A DNA stretch of 64,000 bases from positions 112,695,195-112,759,194 of the forward strand of contig CP136065.1 in NCBI GenBank assembly GCA_032622095.1, in the 5' to 3' direction. The translations under genes and the position numbers were made by a program. Positions within the stretch are counted from its first letter, which is position 1, and each line of letters starts with the position of its first letter. This DNA is from Siphonodentalium dalli (lineage: Eukaryota > Mollusca > Scaphopoda > Gadilida > Siphonodentaliidae). The notes under the pieces are model-generated. The model saw nothing but the letters and a program-made list of their open reading frames with translations. It made no database searches and was not told the origin of the DNA. Below are positions 1-12,639 of this stretch, piece by piece.

Positions 1-465
1 GCACATTGTTGCACTGCGTTGTCTGAACAAAATTAATTAGAGAGTACAAACACTACCTGTTGACCAATGAGGAACGTCGTCTCTGTCAATGTCACGAGAT
101 TGACAGTTAAATGGGAGGGGCTTTATATTATTAACTCATGTCAAGTTGTCAACTTTAGAATGGGAATTGGGTTTATTCCGGGAAGTTTAACAATTGCTCA
201 GCAACCCACACGGGCCAGTGCACAGAGTGCAGTGTCCAGTGTTGACGTGCATGGGGAAAAACAAACATGTAGATTGATATGATATAGGTTGAGTCTACAG
301 CAGCTGCATCACTCTGGTTAACAGTGAAATAAAATTGCAGCAATAGCAGTAAGACAGGCATCAAAGGTTTCCCGCCGGTTGTAAACGACATATCATTGAC
401 AAAGTAGGTCACTTGCTGCATGACGTGTACTATTGAAATAGGTCATTAAAATTGAGGTCACTCAG
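1..465. other. No gene recognised
   Basis: Short open frames only, with no recognisable protein and no clear repeat. The sequence is ordinary AT-rich intergenic DNA up to the start of the inverted-repeat element at about 466. Confidence 0.4.
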
Positions 466-2458
466 GTCGGGTCCTACTAAACAACGAACACAAACGAACA
501 CAGACGAACATAAACGAACACAGGTCCAAAAAGCGGAGTAGAAGGGTGAAATTTGGTTTGTGTGTGCGCGTGTGTCCATTCTATGTGTATGTGGTGTTAT
601 TTCCAACTTTGATGATTTATTTTTTGAGTTATTAGCATTATTTGAATACAAAACTACTAAACAACGAACACAAACGAACATAAGATTAGCGGCAAGTGCA
701 GAGGCTACCATGCATGCAGGTGTTAATTAACTACGGCTTACTCTGTCTCCTTGTTTTTACTGCAAGATGATTGTCAATTTTATCACTGATGGCAATAAAA
801 ACACGGGGAAACATCATAGGTCGGCGTTTTAATGCATAGCTAACAAAACATTTGAGTGAATGTGAGTGAGTCATTGTTGTCAGTCTCTGAGGTGACTATA
901 TATTTTTTCTCAGTCTCGGAGATCACTCTGGTAAATGCTATTTCTGCTTGCTTTCCTGATACACGCATCGTAATTTAAGTAAAACAGACAGTGATCAAAC
1001 TGTCAATAAGATGGAAAAGTATTCAATAGCGAGAGCGGCTTGGTAACAATAGAAAACAAAATCATTTATGACGAAATACAGACAGACATAATTGACAAAT
1101 ATATGTGACAACAGACGATACCTTACATTTATGGAAAGACGTAAAGACGAAAGTTTTCAATGCTAGAAAAAAAAATTCAACAATTCCGAAATGTTGGACA
1201 AATAACAATTATGAAAGCATTAAAGGTGCGGGAGTCCTTGGCAGTGGGTATATGCTGTGAAAATATTTCCAACGGTCAACAACCGACACAAAAAGTTAAA
1301 TGTAGACAGACTTTGTCCGTATACAAATAAGAAATATCGCATAAACAGACTAATGCGAAGACTTCTTAATTTTGTGAGTGACAATTCCAAATTCCAAACT
1401 TCAACTGACGACAATTAACTATACCCAAAACTAGCTACCGCTCTCGCAAAAAAACCTGGACCAAAAAAAGGAAAGAGTGAAGGCATAAAAACCAAGACCT
1501 TCACCAATAAACGACAGAAAGTTAGCATATAGTATGCAAATATAAATAGAAGATCTCACATGAGTTTCTATTTTATACGGAATTTATCAACCGAGTTCAC
1601 TAAATTCGATTTGAGCCGTGGTTTACCGAGGCTCAAATAGAATTTAGTGGACGAGGTTGATAAATTACGTATAAAATAGAACGAGTTTGAGATACTTTTT
1701 ATCACATGATCATATAATCGCTTAAATTTTTATCGAAAACAACAATAATTAACAGACAGAGAACTTTGTCCCAAAGAGCAGCGTGACGTCATTGCACGCA
1801 ACGATATTACACGTGTCTATTACGCTCGAATATTACATAGGAAAATAGTGCTAATCATGTGATAAAATAACATATAGACTTCTTGGATTCATATCAAATA
1901 AGTGCATTACTTGATTTTAATGATTTAAATAATGCAACATTTTGCTGGAGCCATTTTCATCCATGCACTGATTTCAAGGAGAACAAACTCTGCCCATCGT
2001 TCCGCCGGGGCTGAGTTGTAAAATAATATATAAATATTCGATTGTATACCGTAAAACAAACTTTGATTCTAGTACCTGAAGTTCTACTGAAAGAGCAGTG
2101 TGATGCCAGGGAAGTTAAACGAAGTAATAATAAGACAAACTAACTAAGTCAAAACAACTCAGTGACAAAGAGACAGAGTATAAGCCATAGAGAAGGCGGT
2201 AGTTAATTAACACCTTTATTAACACCTTTGCCATACGGCTAATCTCATGTTCGTTTGTGTTCGTTGTTTAGTAGCTTTGCATTCAAATAATGCTTATAAC
2301 TCGAAAAATAAGTCATCAAAGTTGGAAATAACACCACATACACATATATTGGACCCACACGCACCCACAAACCAAATTTCACCCTTCTATTCCGCTTTTT
2401 AGACCTGTGTTCGTTTATGTTCGTTTATGTTCGTTTGTGTTCGTTGTTTAGTAGGACC
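466..2458. mobile_element. 2-kb element with about 290-bp terminal inverted repeats
   Basis: The left arm (about 466-760) is the reverse complement of the right arm (about 2165-2458), with small indels and substitutions. Each arm contains two direct copies of a motif starting ctactaaacaacgaacac: at 474 and 654 on the left, and inverted, ending at 2274 and 2454, on the right. Next to the outer copy the motif degenerates into a tandem array of cgaacaya-type units. The 1.4-kb centre has no coding capacity and carries a long hairpin (1552-1697). It is most likely a non-autonomous foldback or MITE-type element. I could not define a target-site duplication, so the superfamily is unassigned. Confidence 0.7.
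1552..1697. repeat. Long imperfect hairpin (about 65-bp arms, about 13-nt loop)
   Basis: The left arm contains tctattttatacggaattta and the right arm ends with gtataaaatagaa. The two sides pair almost throughout, from about 1552-1616 to about 1630-1697, leaving a short loop at gtggtttaccga. It probably represents a small foldback element inside the 2-kb inverted-repeat element. There is no open reading frame. Confidence 0.65.
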
Positions 2459-4453
2459 GCTCAGGTCAGGTCTGTGCTTTGTCTTTGATCAGTGGACCAC
2501 TAGCGACTGATTAATCTATTTATACAATGTGTTTCAAGACGATGGCATCGTATTGTCCACACAAGCAAATTGATACAAAGCGGTCTGTTGGCCTCACGGT
2601 TACTCTGTGATAAATAGGGAATGCTTATCATTTTTATTACTTATTGTGGGGATTACCTTAATTTTGTGTTAGATACTGATTCAACATTGACCTTTCTCGT
2701 TCGTGGCGACCGCTGCTTACACTTACCTGAATAGGTAATAACAACATGCAATTTGCATATCGAGATACGTATCGTTTGAATGCTCGTATTGATGACCGTA
2801 TCGTCAGTGCTGTATCGCAGTCGCATCGATACATCGATGTATCGTTACACCCCTAAAGAGTAAGACTTTGAAAGTTTGAGTTACCCATTATACGCCGTCT
2901 GAAACAGAGGCTTTCATTAGTTGCATAATTATCGGTTGATTATCACTAATATCAGATTATCAGTAACGTCCCATATAATGATATATTGCATTATTTGCCG
3001 CGAAAATAGGTAATATCAAAATATGGAATTGCCATTTAACTGCATTTGAAAATGTATTTATATATCATACATACCCTTTGGAATCCCAAAGTCCACCATC
3101 TCATGATCGGTTGCCATATTACGCAATATAACTCCAACTAAAGCCAAGGAATCATGTTTCTATCCTCCCAATTTCAATCGATTCTTCCAAACTGTCAGTC
3201 ACGTACTGTCGTAATTTCGTACCATTACACCTAATTCAACGGATAGCATTTTGTTACAACGAACTGCTTCATTGTCATATAATTATAATATGAAAGTGAT
3301 CGGCTCCATAAATCTGATATATTTAATATAGTAAAGTACGTTAAGAAGAGGCCTACTACGAATTGTCTGTCATAACAGGGGTGTTAAATTTATACTTCCT
3401 GGTTCAGGTGGGGGGGTCCGTGAAGATTCGGCTGAGAAGATTCGGCTGGTTGTATAGGCCGAATCTTCCCAGGTTTTTCATGAATTATGTGGACATATCT
3501 TTGTATAATATTTTCACATGAATAAATCCAAGTGATTACTTTTATGATGTTTTGTGCATGTTTTTTTTTATGAGCTTATTTTATGTTTATAGTAAAGAAA
3601 GTCTAATTGTATCTGATTGATTTATTTATTTATTTTTGATATAAAGACATACACGTATATTGTTTTAACAGGTTACAAATATAATAAATTACAAGCAAAT
3701 AAAAAGGAGTTTTTAACATAATTTCAGTTGTTAGGCTATATAAGAAATCGCAAATTTTGAAACAAAAATGAGGCTGTAAAGAAGTCAAAGTGAATACCAA
3801 TGGTATGATGGCTGAAATTTAGAAAAAAAAATCGTAGAGTACATGTACGGCTAGATATCGGGGATGGAACAAAAAGCACTCGAAGGCTTAATTCCATTGT
3901 GGTCCCCTGATATGCTACCGGCCACGAGGCAGGCAATATAGTTACCACAAAATTCTCCATTTTGATACTAAAAAATAATGGTAATGACATCAATGTTAAT
4001 ATATTGATATTTTACATTGATAAAGCCATCATCAATGTGGATAAAATAATTTATCATCATAAGTGCTACATTTACAAGTAATCTTATGATTGTGAATATG
4101 TTTATTTTAAAAGAAATGATCATTTCACCGACCAGGTGGATGAGACGCCTGGCAGATCCATTTAACATAACAAGTCTGACACTCGTCTCATTCACCAGGT
4201 CTATGAATACTGACCGATATAATATTATATTAATATTAGTGCTGCTGCAAGAGGTGCCTGTGGGATCTGTGTCAGTTCGGTGACTTTGTAAATGATGGAT
4301 ACGCACCACTGCATATACGCACCACTGCCATGTATGGCCGGTTTTGGACTGGTCTGTCCATGACCGAAAGATGGAAACCCGAAATACAGGCAGCAGTAAC
4401 AATATATGCAGAGATGAGTAATTGATTGGCAAATTTTTTGTCACAGTTTCAAT
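2459..4453. other. Intergenic, no gene; small hairpins and simple repeats
   Basis: No coding similarity seen. It contains a possible hAT terminus (see 2740-2857), a short hairpin with two direct copies of gaagattcggct facing ggccgaatcttc (3423-3473), a tttatttatttattt tract near 3620, and a small stem between about 4132-4149 and 4181-4199 (ccaggtggatgagacg facing cgtctcattcacc). The rest is unremarkable. Confidence 0.4.
2740..2857. mobile_element. Solo terminus resembling an hAT transposon end
   Basis: The segment ends in cgatgtatcgttacacccct, with repeated ATCGAT/GTATCG motifs just inside it. This matches the general look of animal hAT termini (TAGGGGTGTAACGATAC when read inward). I did not find a matching opposite end nearby, so this is probably an orphaned end. 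The identification is from family knowledge and is tentative. Confidence 0.35.
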
Positions 4454-5612
4454 TCAGTAGTACAGAAAGGGATCTTCCTCTCGGTCCTTCAGTTTAGATA
4501 AGAGATGTTTTTTTATGCAAAATTTCCGGTACTTGATGTCAATGGGTAGATGTACAGTTTTGTCAAGTCTATTCCAGAGTCTTATTCCTGTGTAGAAAAA
4601 GACTTTTTCCCATAACAACTTACATGAGGGAGGATGAATTTCAGTTTACCTGACCGGGTTTCAGATTGATCAGCCTCATTGTCCGAAACATTTATATCCC
4701 CTTCTTTATTTGATCGTTTGAAATGTTCATTAAAATATACTGGGGCTTGCTTATCTGAGATCTTCATAACCATTGTCAATTTCCTAAAGTTAACTCTTTC
4801 ACATACCGGCAGCCAATCTACTTTAGAAATTCCGAATAGCCAATATGTGTCCTACAATTTAGATCTAAAATGTATCTTACTAGCCTATTCTGGGTTGCTT
4901 GTAATCGGATCTTTGTTCTCTGCGTTAGACTAGTGTACCAAAAGCTTGAACTATAGTCAAAATGACATTGAATAAGGGCCAAGGATAGAGTTCTTTTGCA
5001 GTATTGGTTCAGGTAAGATGCCTTTCTGTACAAGAATTTCAACTTAGAGTTTGCCTTCTGCAACATGTGTGCTGCCATTAGCTCACCATTAAGATGGTGG
5101 TCTAAAATGGCCCCGAGATATGTTACGGAGTCACTGGGTCTGATGCTCACGCCATCACAGCAAACACTCAGCTGGGATTTATTTTTCAATTTATGTGGTG
5201 ATCCGAAAAGAATTGATTCTGTTTTTCCCAGGTGTAGAGATAGTTTATTATCCACCAGCCAAGCGCTCAGTTTGCTCAGTTCTACGCTGAGAGTTTGTTC
5301 AATGATGTGCACATCAGATCCAGCGACAATAAGGGCAGAGTCATCTGCATATAAGAGGAGTTGACAAGACACAGCCATGGAAGCATCGTTAACATACAGT
5401 AAAAACAGTAGAGGACCTAAAATTTACCCCTGTGGTACGCCACAGGAAATATCTTCAAAATCGGATAATGTACCATTTACATCAACAGCTTGGGATCTCC
5501 CATTCAGGTAGCTGTGAAACCAAAGAAGTGCGCTTTCATCCAAACCGATAACCTTAAGTTTTTGCATAAAATTTCATGATCCACTGTATCAAAAGCCTTT
5601 TGAAAAAGTAGT
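4454..5612 (-). pseudogene. Non-LTR retrotransposon reverse transcriptase, 5'-truncated and broken
   Basis: Read on the minus strand, this is the palm and C-terminal part of a LINE-type reverse transcriptase: KAFDTVDHEIL, then WFHSYLNGRSQ, GVPQG, ILGPLLFLLYVND, the catalytic LLYADD box (near 5330-5350), then the thumb/C-terminal region ending GIRLWNRLD and a TGA at 4454-4456. The motif order and the LWN-type C-terminus fit the jockey/CR1/L2 group of elements. It is dead. An in-frame TAA replaces the residue after GVPQG (near 5427), there are frameshifts after DHEIL (near 5570) and before the C-terminal block (near 4800), and everything upstream of the KAFD motif (endonuclease, ORF1) is missing beyond about 5612. 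It is an old 5'-truncated insertion unrelated to host function. Confidence 0.85.
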
Positions 5613-5826
5613 ATCTTTTATGAGTTTTGTGGATATATTTGTAATAGTTTTATATGTGGGTATGTAGTTTACTCCAGACTGGTTGGCACTAAGTGTGTTT
5701 GCATAACTCGCGACGGACAGAATTATCCTTTGGATGCTGATATGATATCAGTGAGAAATACTCGCTGTTTAGTTGTATGTGTCTCCGAATGGTGTATATT
5801 TGAACAATGTTCGAACGAAAACTATA

Positions 5827-6416
5827 TTAAAGGGGTACTGTACGCCATTTTCATTAAATTTCCGGTGACAACAACGATCTAATATCGATAATATATAGAA
5901 ACATAAGTAATTTGAGTCGAAGATGTATTCTGTAAACGCTCAGGTTAATAGGCTATCTTAAAATTTTATAATTTAAAAGTTAATAATTTGATATAAATTG
6001 AATTTATGACTGGAGCCATAAAATGGCGTCAATTAAATTACGAATTACCGTAATCAAAAACAGTAATTGAGGGATACTGGATTTTAAACCGATCGCACAC
6101 ACGATCGCTTAAAATATTATGATGATACGGGGAGAACACTCAAGCCACTCACTGACTAGCGATGATACAATAACTTAAATGATTATATGGGACTAGTATG
6201 CATATAATAAAACTTTTATTTGATTCATTTGGTTGAAAACTTTACAAAAATTACTCGACAACGACAATTTGTATTTTTGCATTCCGGTAAATTTGTCATC
6301 CGTAACATGACTTCGTACTCAACATACTTTCAAATAATGGAAAAATTGTTACCTTATTCTCCGACTCGGAGACTATAGAAACCAACAACAACATTTGGCG
6401 TACAGTACCCCTTTAA
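5827..6416. mobile_element. TTAA-flanked MITE, 590 bp, 21-bp TIRs (piggyBac-like)
   Basis: The ends are perfect inverted repeats of 21 bp including TTAA: ttaaaggggtactgtacg at 5827 and the complement ending at 6416. The flanking tetranucleotide is TTAA on both sides (5827-5830 and 6413-6416), the target preference of piggyBac/Kolobok-type transposases. There is no transposase frame inside, so it is non-autonomous. A second family member lies at 26846-27489 and shares the outer 15 or so bases (the ends differ at gcc versus cac) and internal segments such as the tatgactggagccataaa motif. Confidence 0.8.
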
Positions 6417-6705
6417 GAAACGCTCTTTATTCATACCTTATCACATAAATAAAAATAAGATGATAAGAAACGCTCTTTATACATCGTCAATATTTCGTTT
6501 TAACAAAAACGGAACTTCACAAGAGGTAGTATTAACCAATAGAGCGGACAAACTAAAAAAGCTCACTAGAAGTAGGAGTTTAGTCCATCGGCACCACACA
6601 TGGGCTTGTGATACATCATTTTGAAGGTTATGACATTCCGCATCGGATAGGACCCGGTGTGAAATATACAAATGATGCAAAAGATGATTTTTAGCTGATT
6701 AAGTG

Positions 6706-7780
6706 CCAAAATTCAGCAAAAATCCCTGTTTTTGTAAAATTCGGCAAAATGAGAAATAAAAGTATAGAAACGCGAACATTTTGCGCTAAAATATTGTAGT
6801 CTACATATCTCTAGATATTTACTATGATAGTGGTACGATTTCTCTGATATAACGAAGATATTTTTTAGATTTATTGTAAAAATAGTCAAAACAGCGCAAT
6901 TTTTCATTTTTTTTGCCTCACTTAATTAATGGGCGATAGATCAATATTGTTTTGACCGGGAATATCGTATATATTCTAGAAAAGTGCGTATATATATACC
7001 GCATACGATAGTATGCTGAATATATCATCATATTTAACACGTGATGTGTTATGTAAGATTATTTCAACCCTCACCCCAAAATTCATCAAAAAGTCACCGT
7101 TTTAGGGAAATTCGGCACAAATGAATACAAAAGCACAGGTATTCGGGATATGTTTGTGCTACGATATAGCAGGTTACACACTTATAAATACAAAGTAATG
7201 AAATGCCATGATTGCGGTGATAAATGTGAAAAATTCTTAAATTTACGTGGAAAATAGACAAAAAATCATTCATTTTCAGTTGTTTCGCCCCTCTTAATAG
7301 GCGATTATTCAGTATTGCATTGAATGGAAATCCCGTATATAATATAGAAAACTTGTGGAAATATATACTGCATATGATTGTAGGATAAGGATGTCATTCT
7401 TCGCCACAGATGCTATGTGGTGGTAGATTGTGTCACCCCACCCCAAATTTCAGAAGAAACAAAATCAGTTTTAGAAATTTCGGTATGGCAGAATACAAAA
7501 GCACAACTCCGATTATTTTGTGCTATTATATTGAAGTCTACCCACTTCGAGATGTACATTATGATAACGCCATGGTATAATTTACAGATGGCAACATTTC
7601 GGAGTTTTCTGATGAAAGTAGACCGAAAATCGTGAAATATAAACTTGTTTTGCCCATCTAGATGGGTGATAATTCAATTCCATTTTGAACAATAATCCAG
7701 GACAAACTCTCAAGAGTTGACGAGACACATAATGCATATGAATGTTTTCGGATTGTATCATCTTCTGTAAGTTCTGTCAC
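6706..7780. repeat. Tandem array of three degenerate units of about 368 bp (left arm)
   Basis: Units begin near 6706, 7076 and 7443 with variants of ccaaaattcagcaaaaa. Each continues with an aaattcggca...aatacaaaagca segment, and about 210 bp later has a ttaataggcgattattcag-like block followed by a cgtatata...gcatatga block. The spacings are 370 and 367 bp. The same units occur inverted in the right arm. Confidence 0.6.
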
Positions 7781-8728
7781 ATTTGTTTGGTTACGTTATT
7801 GCACCCATCGCCCCAACAGTACAATACATTGCAAGATGAGACAAACACGGAATATTCCTATACACATTTATGCGTTATACACATACCTTATCAAGCTGAG
7901 GCGTTTGATAGCTACTTGAGTTGAAGAAATTACATCATTGTATATGTTTACTTCGCATAATATAGCTTCACAGTTGTATAAGATTATACATATTTGGACG
8001 TTTAGTGTTTGTTAATAACCAGGTCCAGCCACAGTACATGCATGTAACTTGTAACACGTGTTGCCATTACCAACGAAATCACCTGACTCACATGACCATT
8101 CCGCTTACACGTACACCATCAAACAACCGTTTAGACGGTTTGTGTCAAATGTGCAGCATTGCGAAATGTGTATCAGAAGGGAGTCCAATCTTTATATCAA
8201 TCGACGAACATGTGCTTAGTGAACTTTTGTTAAATTCTTCAGTAGCAGTGACCACGTCGCTACTTTTCCCAAATATGTTGTTGGCACGAACTACCATTAT
8301 AGTAGTACAAAACATATAGGAATTACGATTATAGCTTATAGTAGGCGTATGTGTTTCGTACGGTCTAAACACATTTTTACAGAAGTGACGATTGCGAGTC
8401 CATTTGGGAGAAAATAGTGCCGTTCATTGCATTCAATCTTCTTGCCACACACAGTATACTATTGTGATATAGTTATGTTTGTATTTAATTATGTTGTTTA
8501 CATGATAAATATTGTTAGTTGTATACACAAGATGTATGCATGCAAAACTCGCGTGCCCATATACCTGGTTTTCTCGAATCCGTAATCGTAACTACAGCTA
8601 TTAAATAGAAAATCGACAACTGATAGAAAGAACACATATTCTAGTGATGTACCTGTAGCACCATATGCGTAATTCATGCGTGCAGTAGGTTAGTATGCGT
8701 AAGCTGTCAAGTTCCAACACAGCAAATA

Positions 8729-9444
8729 ATGATTTACTGTAGGCATCCATTTGTAATGCATTGCGCTAAATATCGCCCGAACCCAAATTTTTCTAGAAAA
8801 TCCGGTGAAAAACGGAAACAATTTGTGACACCAGATAGCTATGATGTCACAAGATCATGGTTAGATTACCAAGCACACTTTGGAATTTGTTCCAATATAA
8901 ATGGATTGGAAACTGATGACATGGGCCTTTATCTATGCGCATCCTTGAGAGGATTGGCGCAAGGAACACTCGGTGACCTACTCCCATGCAGGACGAGAAG
9001 AGGACTACAACGTTCTTGTTGGTGCGATAAAAGGCCGATTTGCTGCCAAAAACCAGACTGACCAGATGGTACAATTGCGTGCACGACGGCAAATGGCAAG
9101 GGGGGGGGGGGGGGTACCGACGTATGACCAATATATATTATATCATACTGCAACACATGAAATGAGAGACACCTTGGCAAAGGACCAATTCATTGGTGGG
9201 TTGTATGATCCAGATATATATACGGCTCATTGTACAACAAGCACGACTGGGCTCTCTTGGTGAGAGCATAAGACATGCATTTGAATTAGAGGCTTTTGCC
9301 AAGTCTGAAAAACATAGGGCTAAACACTATGCTAGGGTAGTAAATGAAGCAGACACAACACAAAGCAAAAATATAGAGTTTGAAGAACTAAAAAAGATAA
9401 GAGATGAACTGAAGCCCCAAACTGGTTCTAATGGGAAAGCTTAA
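8729..9444 (+). pseudogene. Decayed gag of an LTR-type retrotransposon
   Basis: Three overlapping frames spell one broken gag-like protein. The first (8729 onward) has SWLDYQAHFGICSNINGL and LCASLRGLAQGTLGDL. The second (8973 onward) has YNVLVGAIKGRFAAKNQTDQ and QLRARRQMA. The third (to 9444) has LGSLGESIRHAFELEAFAKS. This order (capsid-like helices, then an EMRD..FI.GL block, then a charged C-terminus) is typical of metazoan Ty3/Gypsy-type gag with which I am familiar. It is disrupted by a frameshift near 8960, a G15 run at 9100-9114 and another frameshift near 9190. It lies inside the long-inverted-repeat element, just ahead of a protease remnant, and is probably not expressed as a protein. 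Confidence 0.6.
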
Positions 9445-9803
9445 AATAGCTCACAACCGTCCGAGACATCACAGTCCATCTCTGAGATGAAGGACATAAA
9501 ACAAATATTGACTGATGTGTAAAGGGGAGATTAACAAAGAATGACAAACTTGGAGAACCAAAACAAGGAGAAAAAGGGTAACACAAATGAGTCCTGGGGG
9601 CATAATTATAATGATAATCCTGATTAGAACACGAACGAAGACAAAGAACGCACCAGATGCAGAACTTCTCACAATCCACGCGACATGTGCCATAATGCAT
9701 ATCGTGGTAGGGGAGACCAGCAGAACACAAGTGGACATCGTAACTCAAACGAGTTTGTTAGATACAGCTCTTCTGAAGAGGGGAGCTGTATTTAGATTGC
9801 AAT

Positions 9804-10292
9804 ATGTATGGGCAGTCAGTGAGGTTTCTGATTGGTACTGGAGCAACAGTTTCCATGCTCTCAAGAAACTGTATGACTACTTATCGGAAGATAAATACCA
9901 TATGTTACACAAATGATGTAGCACACGAGCTGCTGATCATTGAGTCCAACGAAACGAACAAGGCATACCGAGTTGTATCATCTGACTCATCGGAAACTCT
10001 GCCAGAGATAGTATCTTATCGTCACTTGTCAGAGCACATCAACACAAATTCCCCAGAAGGAATTGGAACTATTGAAACTGATGATCACGATCCCACTTAT
10101 ACCTCGATAAGCAGCACGGATCAGGCACCAGCTATGGCAGAGAACACAGATATTGGCAGAATATGCCATGCATATGTGACTCCTGGAAGGTCTGGAAATT
10201 CACAAATGCTCAGAAAGCGTAACGAACCTATTATGGGTCTATATGATCACATGACAATACAGCAGTACTTTCTGCTACCATATAAGCAATGA
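9804..10292 (+). pseudogene. Retroviral-type aspartic protease remnant with mutated active site
   Basis: The frame starting at 9804 contains VRFLIGTGATVSMLS (9819-9863), the flap-side signature of a retropepsin. In active enzymes the triplet is D-T/S-G; here the catalytic Asp is replaced by Gly (GGT at 9834-9836), so it would be inactive. The rest of the 162-residue frame is low-similarity linker. No reverse transcriptase, RNase H or integrase motif follows before the right inverted arm begins at 10705, so pol is essentially missing. It is best read together with the gag remnant upstream as one dead element. Confidence 0.6.
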
Positions 10293-11218
10293 GGGTGGGT
10301 TTCAAAGAACTGAACCAAAACAACCCTATCCTGAAGTAAAACCAAATGCACATGCAGGAGAAATATATTCTTCCTGACACATTGGCAGACATATGAGACA
10401 TACATGGTCAGATAAATTCGACATGTAATGACCAAGGCCTTGGAGATATTACGGCATCTGTTCGTCATCATATTCCAAGAAATATGGCCCAACCCAAAAA
10501 CGGCGCCATGGTACCCCAAGGGGGATTTAAGGACGATATATAGAATTAAAGAACATCGCACGGTTGATGACAAGGCTCGATTTGATAGCTGTGACCAAGA
10601 AGATCGTGACGCATTAAAACCCCAAATACTGTGGGAAGGTCCCCATAGGGAAAAGTCGTGGATGATGACTCCCATGCAGATAGGAGAGCAACAGAAATAC
10701 AGTACGGAGTTGTGCTTTTGTATTCTGCCATACCGAAATTTCTAAAACTGATTTTGTTTCTTCTGAATTTTGGGGTGCATGGGGGTGACACAATATACCA
10801 CCACATAGCATCTATGGCAAAGAATGACATCCTTATCCTATAATCATATGCAGTATATATTTCCACAAGTTTCTATATTATATACGGGATCTCCATTCAA
10901 TGCAATACTGAATAATCGCCTATTAAGAGGGGCGAAACAACTGAAAATGAATGATTTTTTGTCTATTTTCCACGTAAATTTAAGAAATGTTCACATCTAT
11001 CACCGCAATCATGGCATTTCATTACTTTGTATTTATAAGTGTGTAACCTGCTATATCGTAGAACAAACATATCCCGAATACCTGTTCTTTTGTGCCGAAT
11101 TTCCCTAAAACAGTGACTTTAATTTTGCTGAATTTTGGGGTGAGGGTTGAAATAATCTTACATAACACATCATGTGTTAAATATGATGACATATTCAACA
11201 TACTGTCGTATGCGGTAC

Positions 11219-11984
11219 ATCAGCATATACCGAACTTAATAAATACAAGACCGTCTGCAGTATCTTTTCATTTGTGGATTAAAACAATGTATAAGCGTTA
11301 TTTAAAGTCATAGCAGCAGACCAATGGGACATTTTATTGATTTATATGGCGGGTAAAAATAGCACCATAAAGTTTGATTTCAGGAAAATGGCCGGGGCAG
11401 GGTTAACAATAAATATTTATCTATATCATGTTTAAATGTTTGGGAATGGTCGAATAGGTTTTTTTAATTTATTTTCTTTTGAACTAAGGTTACGATAAGA
11501 TTTATTTTTCCAGGTTTGATTTGCGATATGCCTAATCAGATTTTTTTCTCGTACTGGTTGTACCCGAGTGTCGCATTATGCCCCACAACCAGACAACCTG
11601 CCTCTCCCCAATATGAGTGAATAACCGGTGTACATATATAACTGATCAAATTACCATAGAACTTGTCTTACTTTACCAAAATACGCATGTAGCTTTGATG
11701 GTAGTGGTAAGATGTTTTCGTTTTTACATGTACAGTTGGCCTACCTACCGAAAGTTAAAACAATTTAAAAATGGGGGTCACCAAATGTGGGTACCCCTAC
11801 TCCGGTGTTTCGCATTTGAGATTAAACAGTCATAATGATGTCGGTCCAATTGGGATGTCCACTTCTATGATTGGTCTTACTAAAAATAATTAATATGCGA
11901 TTCAAGTTCAGTCATGGAAAAACATATGGCCTGTTAACGACCGTCTGTCGCATTATGCCCCGCGTCGCATTATGCCCCACATTA
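11219..11984. repeat. Insertion within the right inverted arm, with three gtcgcattatgcccc copies
   Basis: This stretch has no counterpart in the left arm. It contains gtcgcattatgcccc at 11570-11584, 11947-11961 and 11964-11978. The last two are nearly adjacent to the point where similarity to the left arm resumes. It may be a separate small element or a remnant bounded by these motifs. No coding potential was recognised. Confidence 0.4.
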
Positions 11985-12639
11985 CCCTACCACTATCATA
12001 GTAAATATCTAGAGATATGTAGACTACAATATTTTAGCGCAAAATGTTCGCGTTTCTATACTTTTATTTCTCATTTTGCCGAATTTTACAAAAACAGGGA
12101 TTTTTGCTGAATTTTGGCACTTAATCAGCTAAAAATCATCTTTTGCATCATTTGTATATTTCACACCGGGTCCTATCCGATGCGGAATGTCGTAACCTTC
12201 AAAATGATGTATCACAAGCCCGTGTGTGGTGCCGATGGACTAAACTTTCTGAAATCGGTTCCGTCCGCTCCACTATGGGTGTTATCCTGTGTATACGCAA
12301 CAATTTCTTGCATTTTCCTTTTTTTTTCTGTAACTCTCTGATTTCCTTTATTCTAAGAAAATCTTTGAGTAATATAATAGCATATTGTGTACCCTATAGT
12401 ATACCCTGGTATAATGCAAGTGCTATACAATTATTCACAACAATGTTGCTAAATAATAATAATGTTGACAGTACACTAATTTGCGTATTCTACAAATGCT
12501 AATTATACATATATAATCGATATGTCCAGTGTTCCAATTAATATTTGCATATTTAAATGCCCCGGTCTCCCCTAATATATTAGTAGGCCTATCCTACACT
12601 TAGTTCAATCTTGTTGGAAAGTGTACGTATTTGCATACA

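Larger units (their letters stand above)
6577..12247. mobile_element. Composite 5.7-kb element with kilobase-scale inverted repeats
   Basis: 6577-7512 is inverted relative to 10705-12247. The outer ends match base for base over long stretches (agtttagtccatcggcac at 6577 and its complement ending at 12246), as do the innermost parts (cagaatacaaaagcacaact near 7488 and its complement near 10708). Similarity may extend weakly outward to about 6525 and 12300. Each arm is built of degenerate direct repeats of about 368 bp. The right arm is longer because about 770 bp (11219-11984) replaces about 180 bp of the left arm. The interior (7640-10700) contains a decayed retroelement gag and protease. It could be a long-TIR DNA transposon that captured or was hit by an LTR retrotransposon, or two inverted repeat copies flanking one. 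No transposase was seen. Confidence 0.6.
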
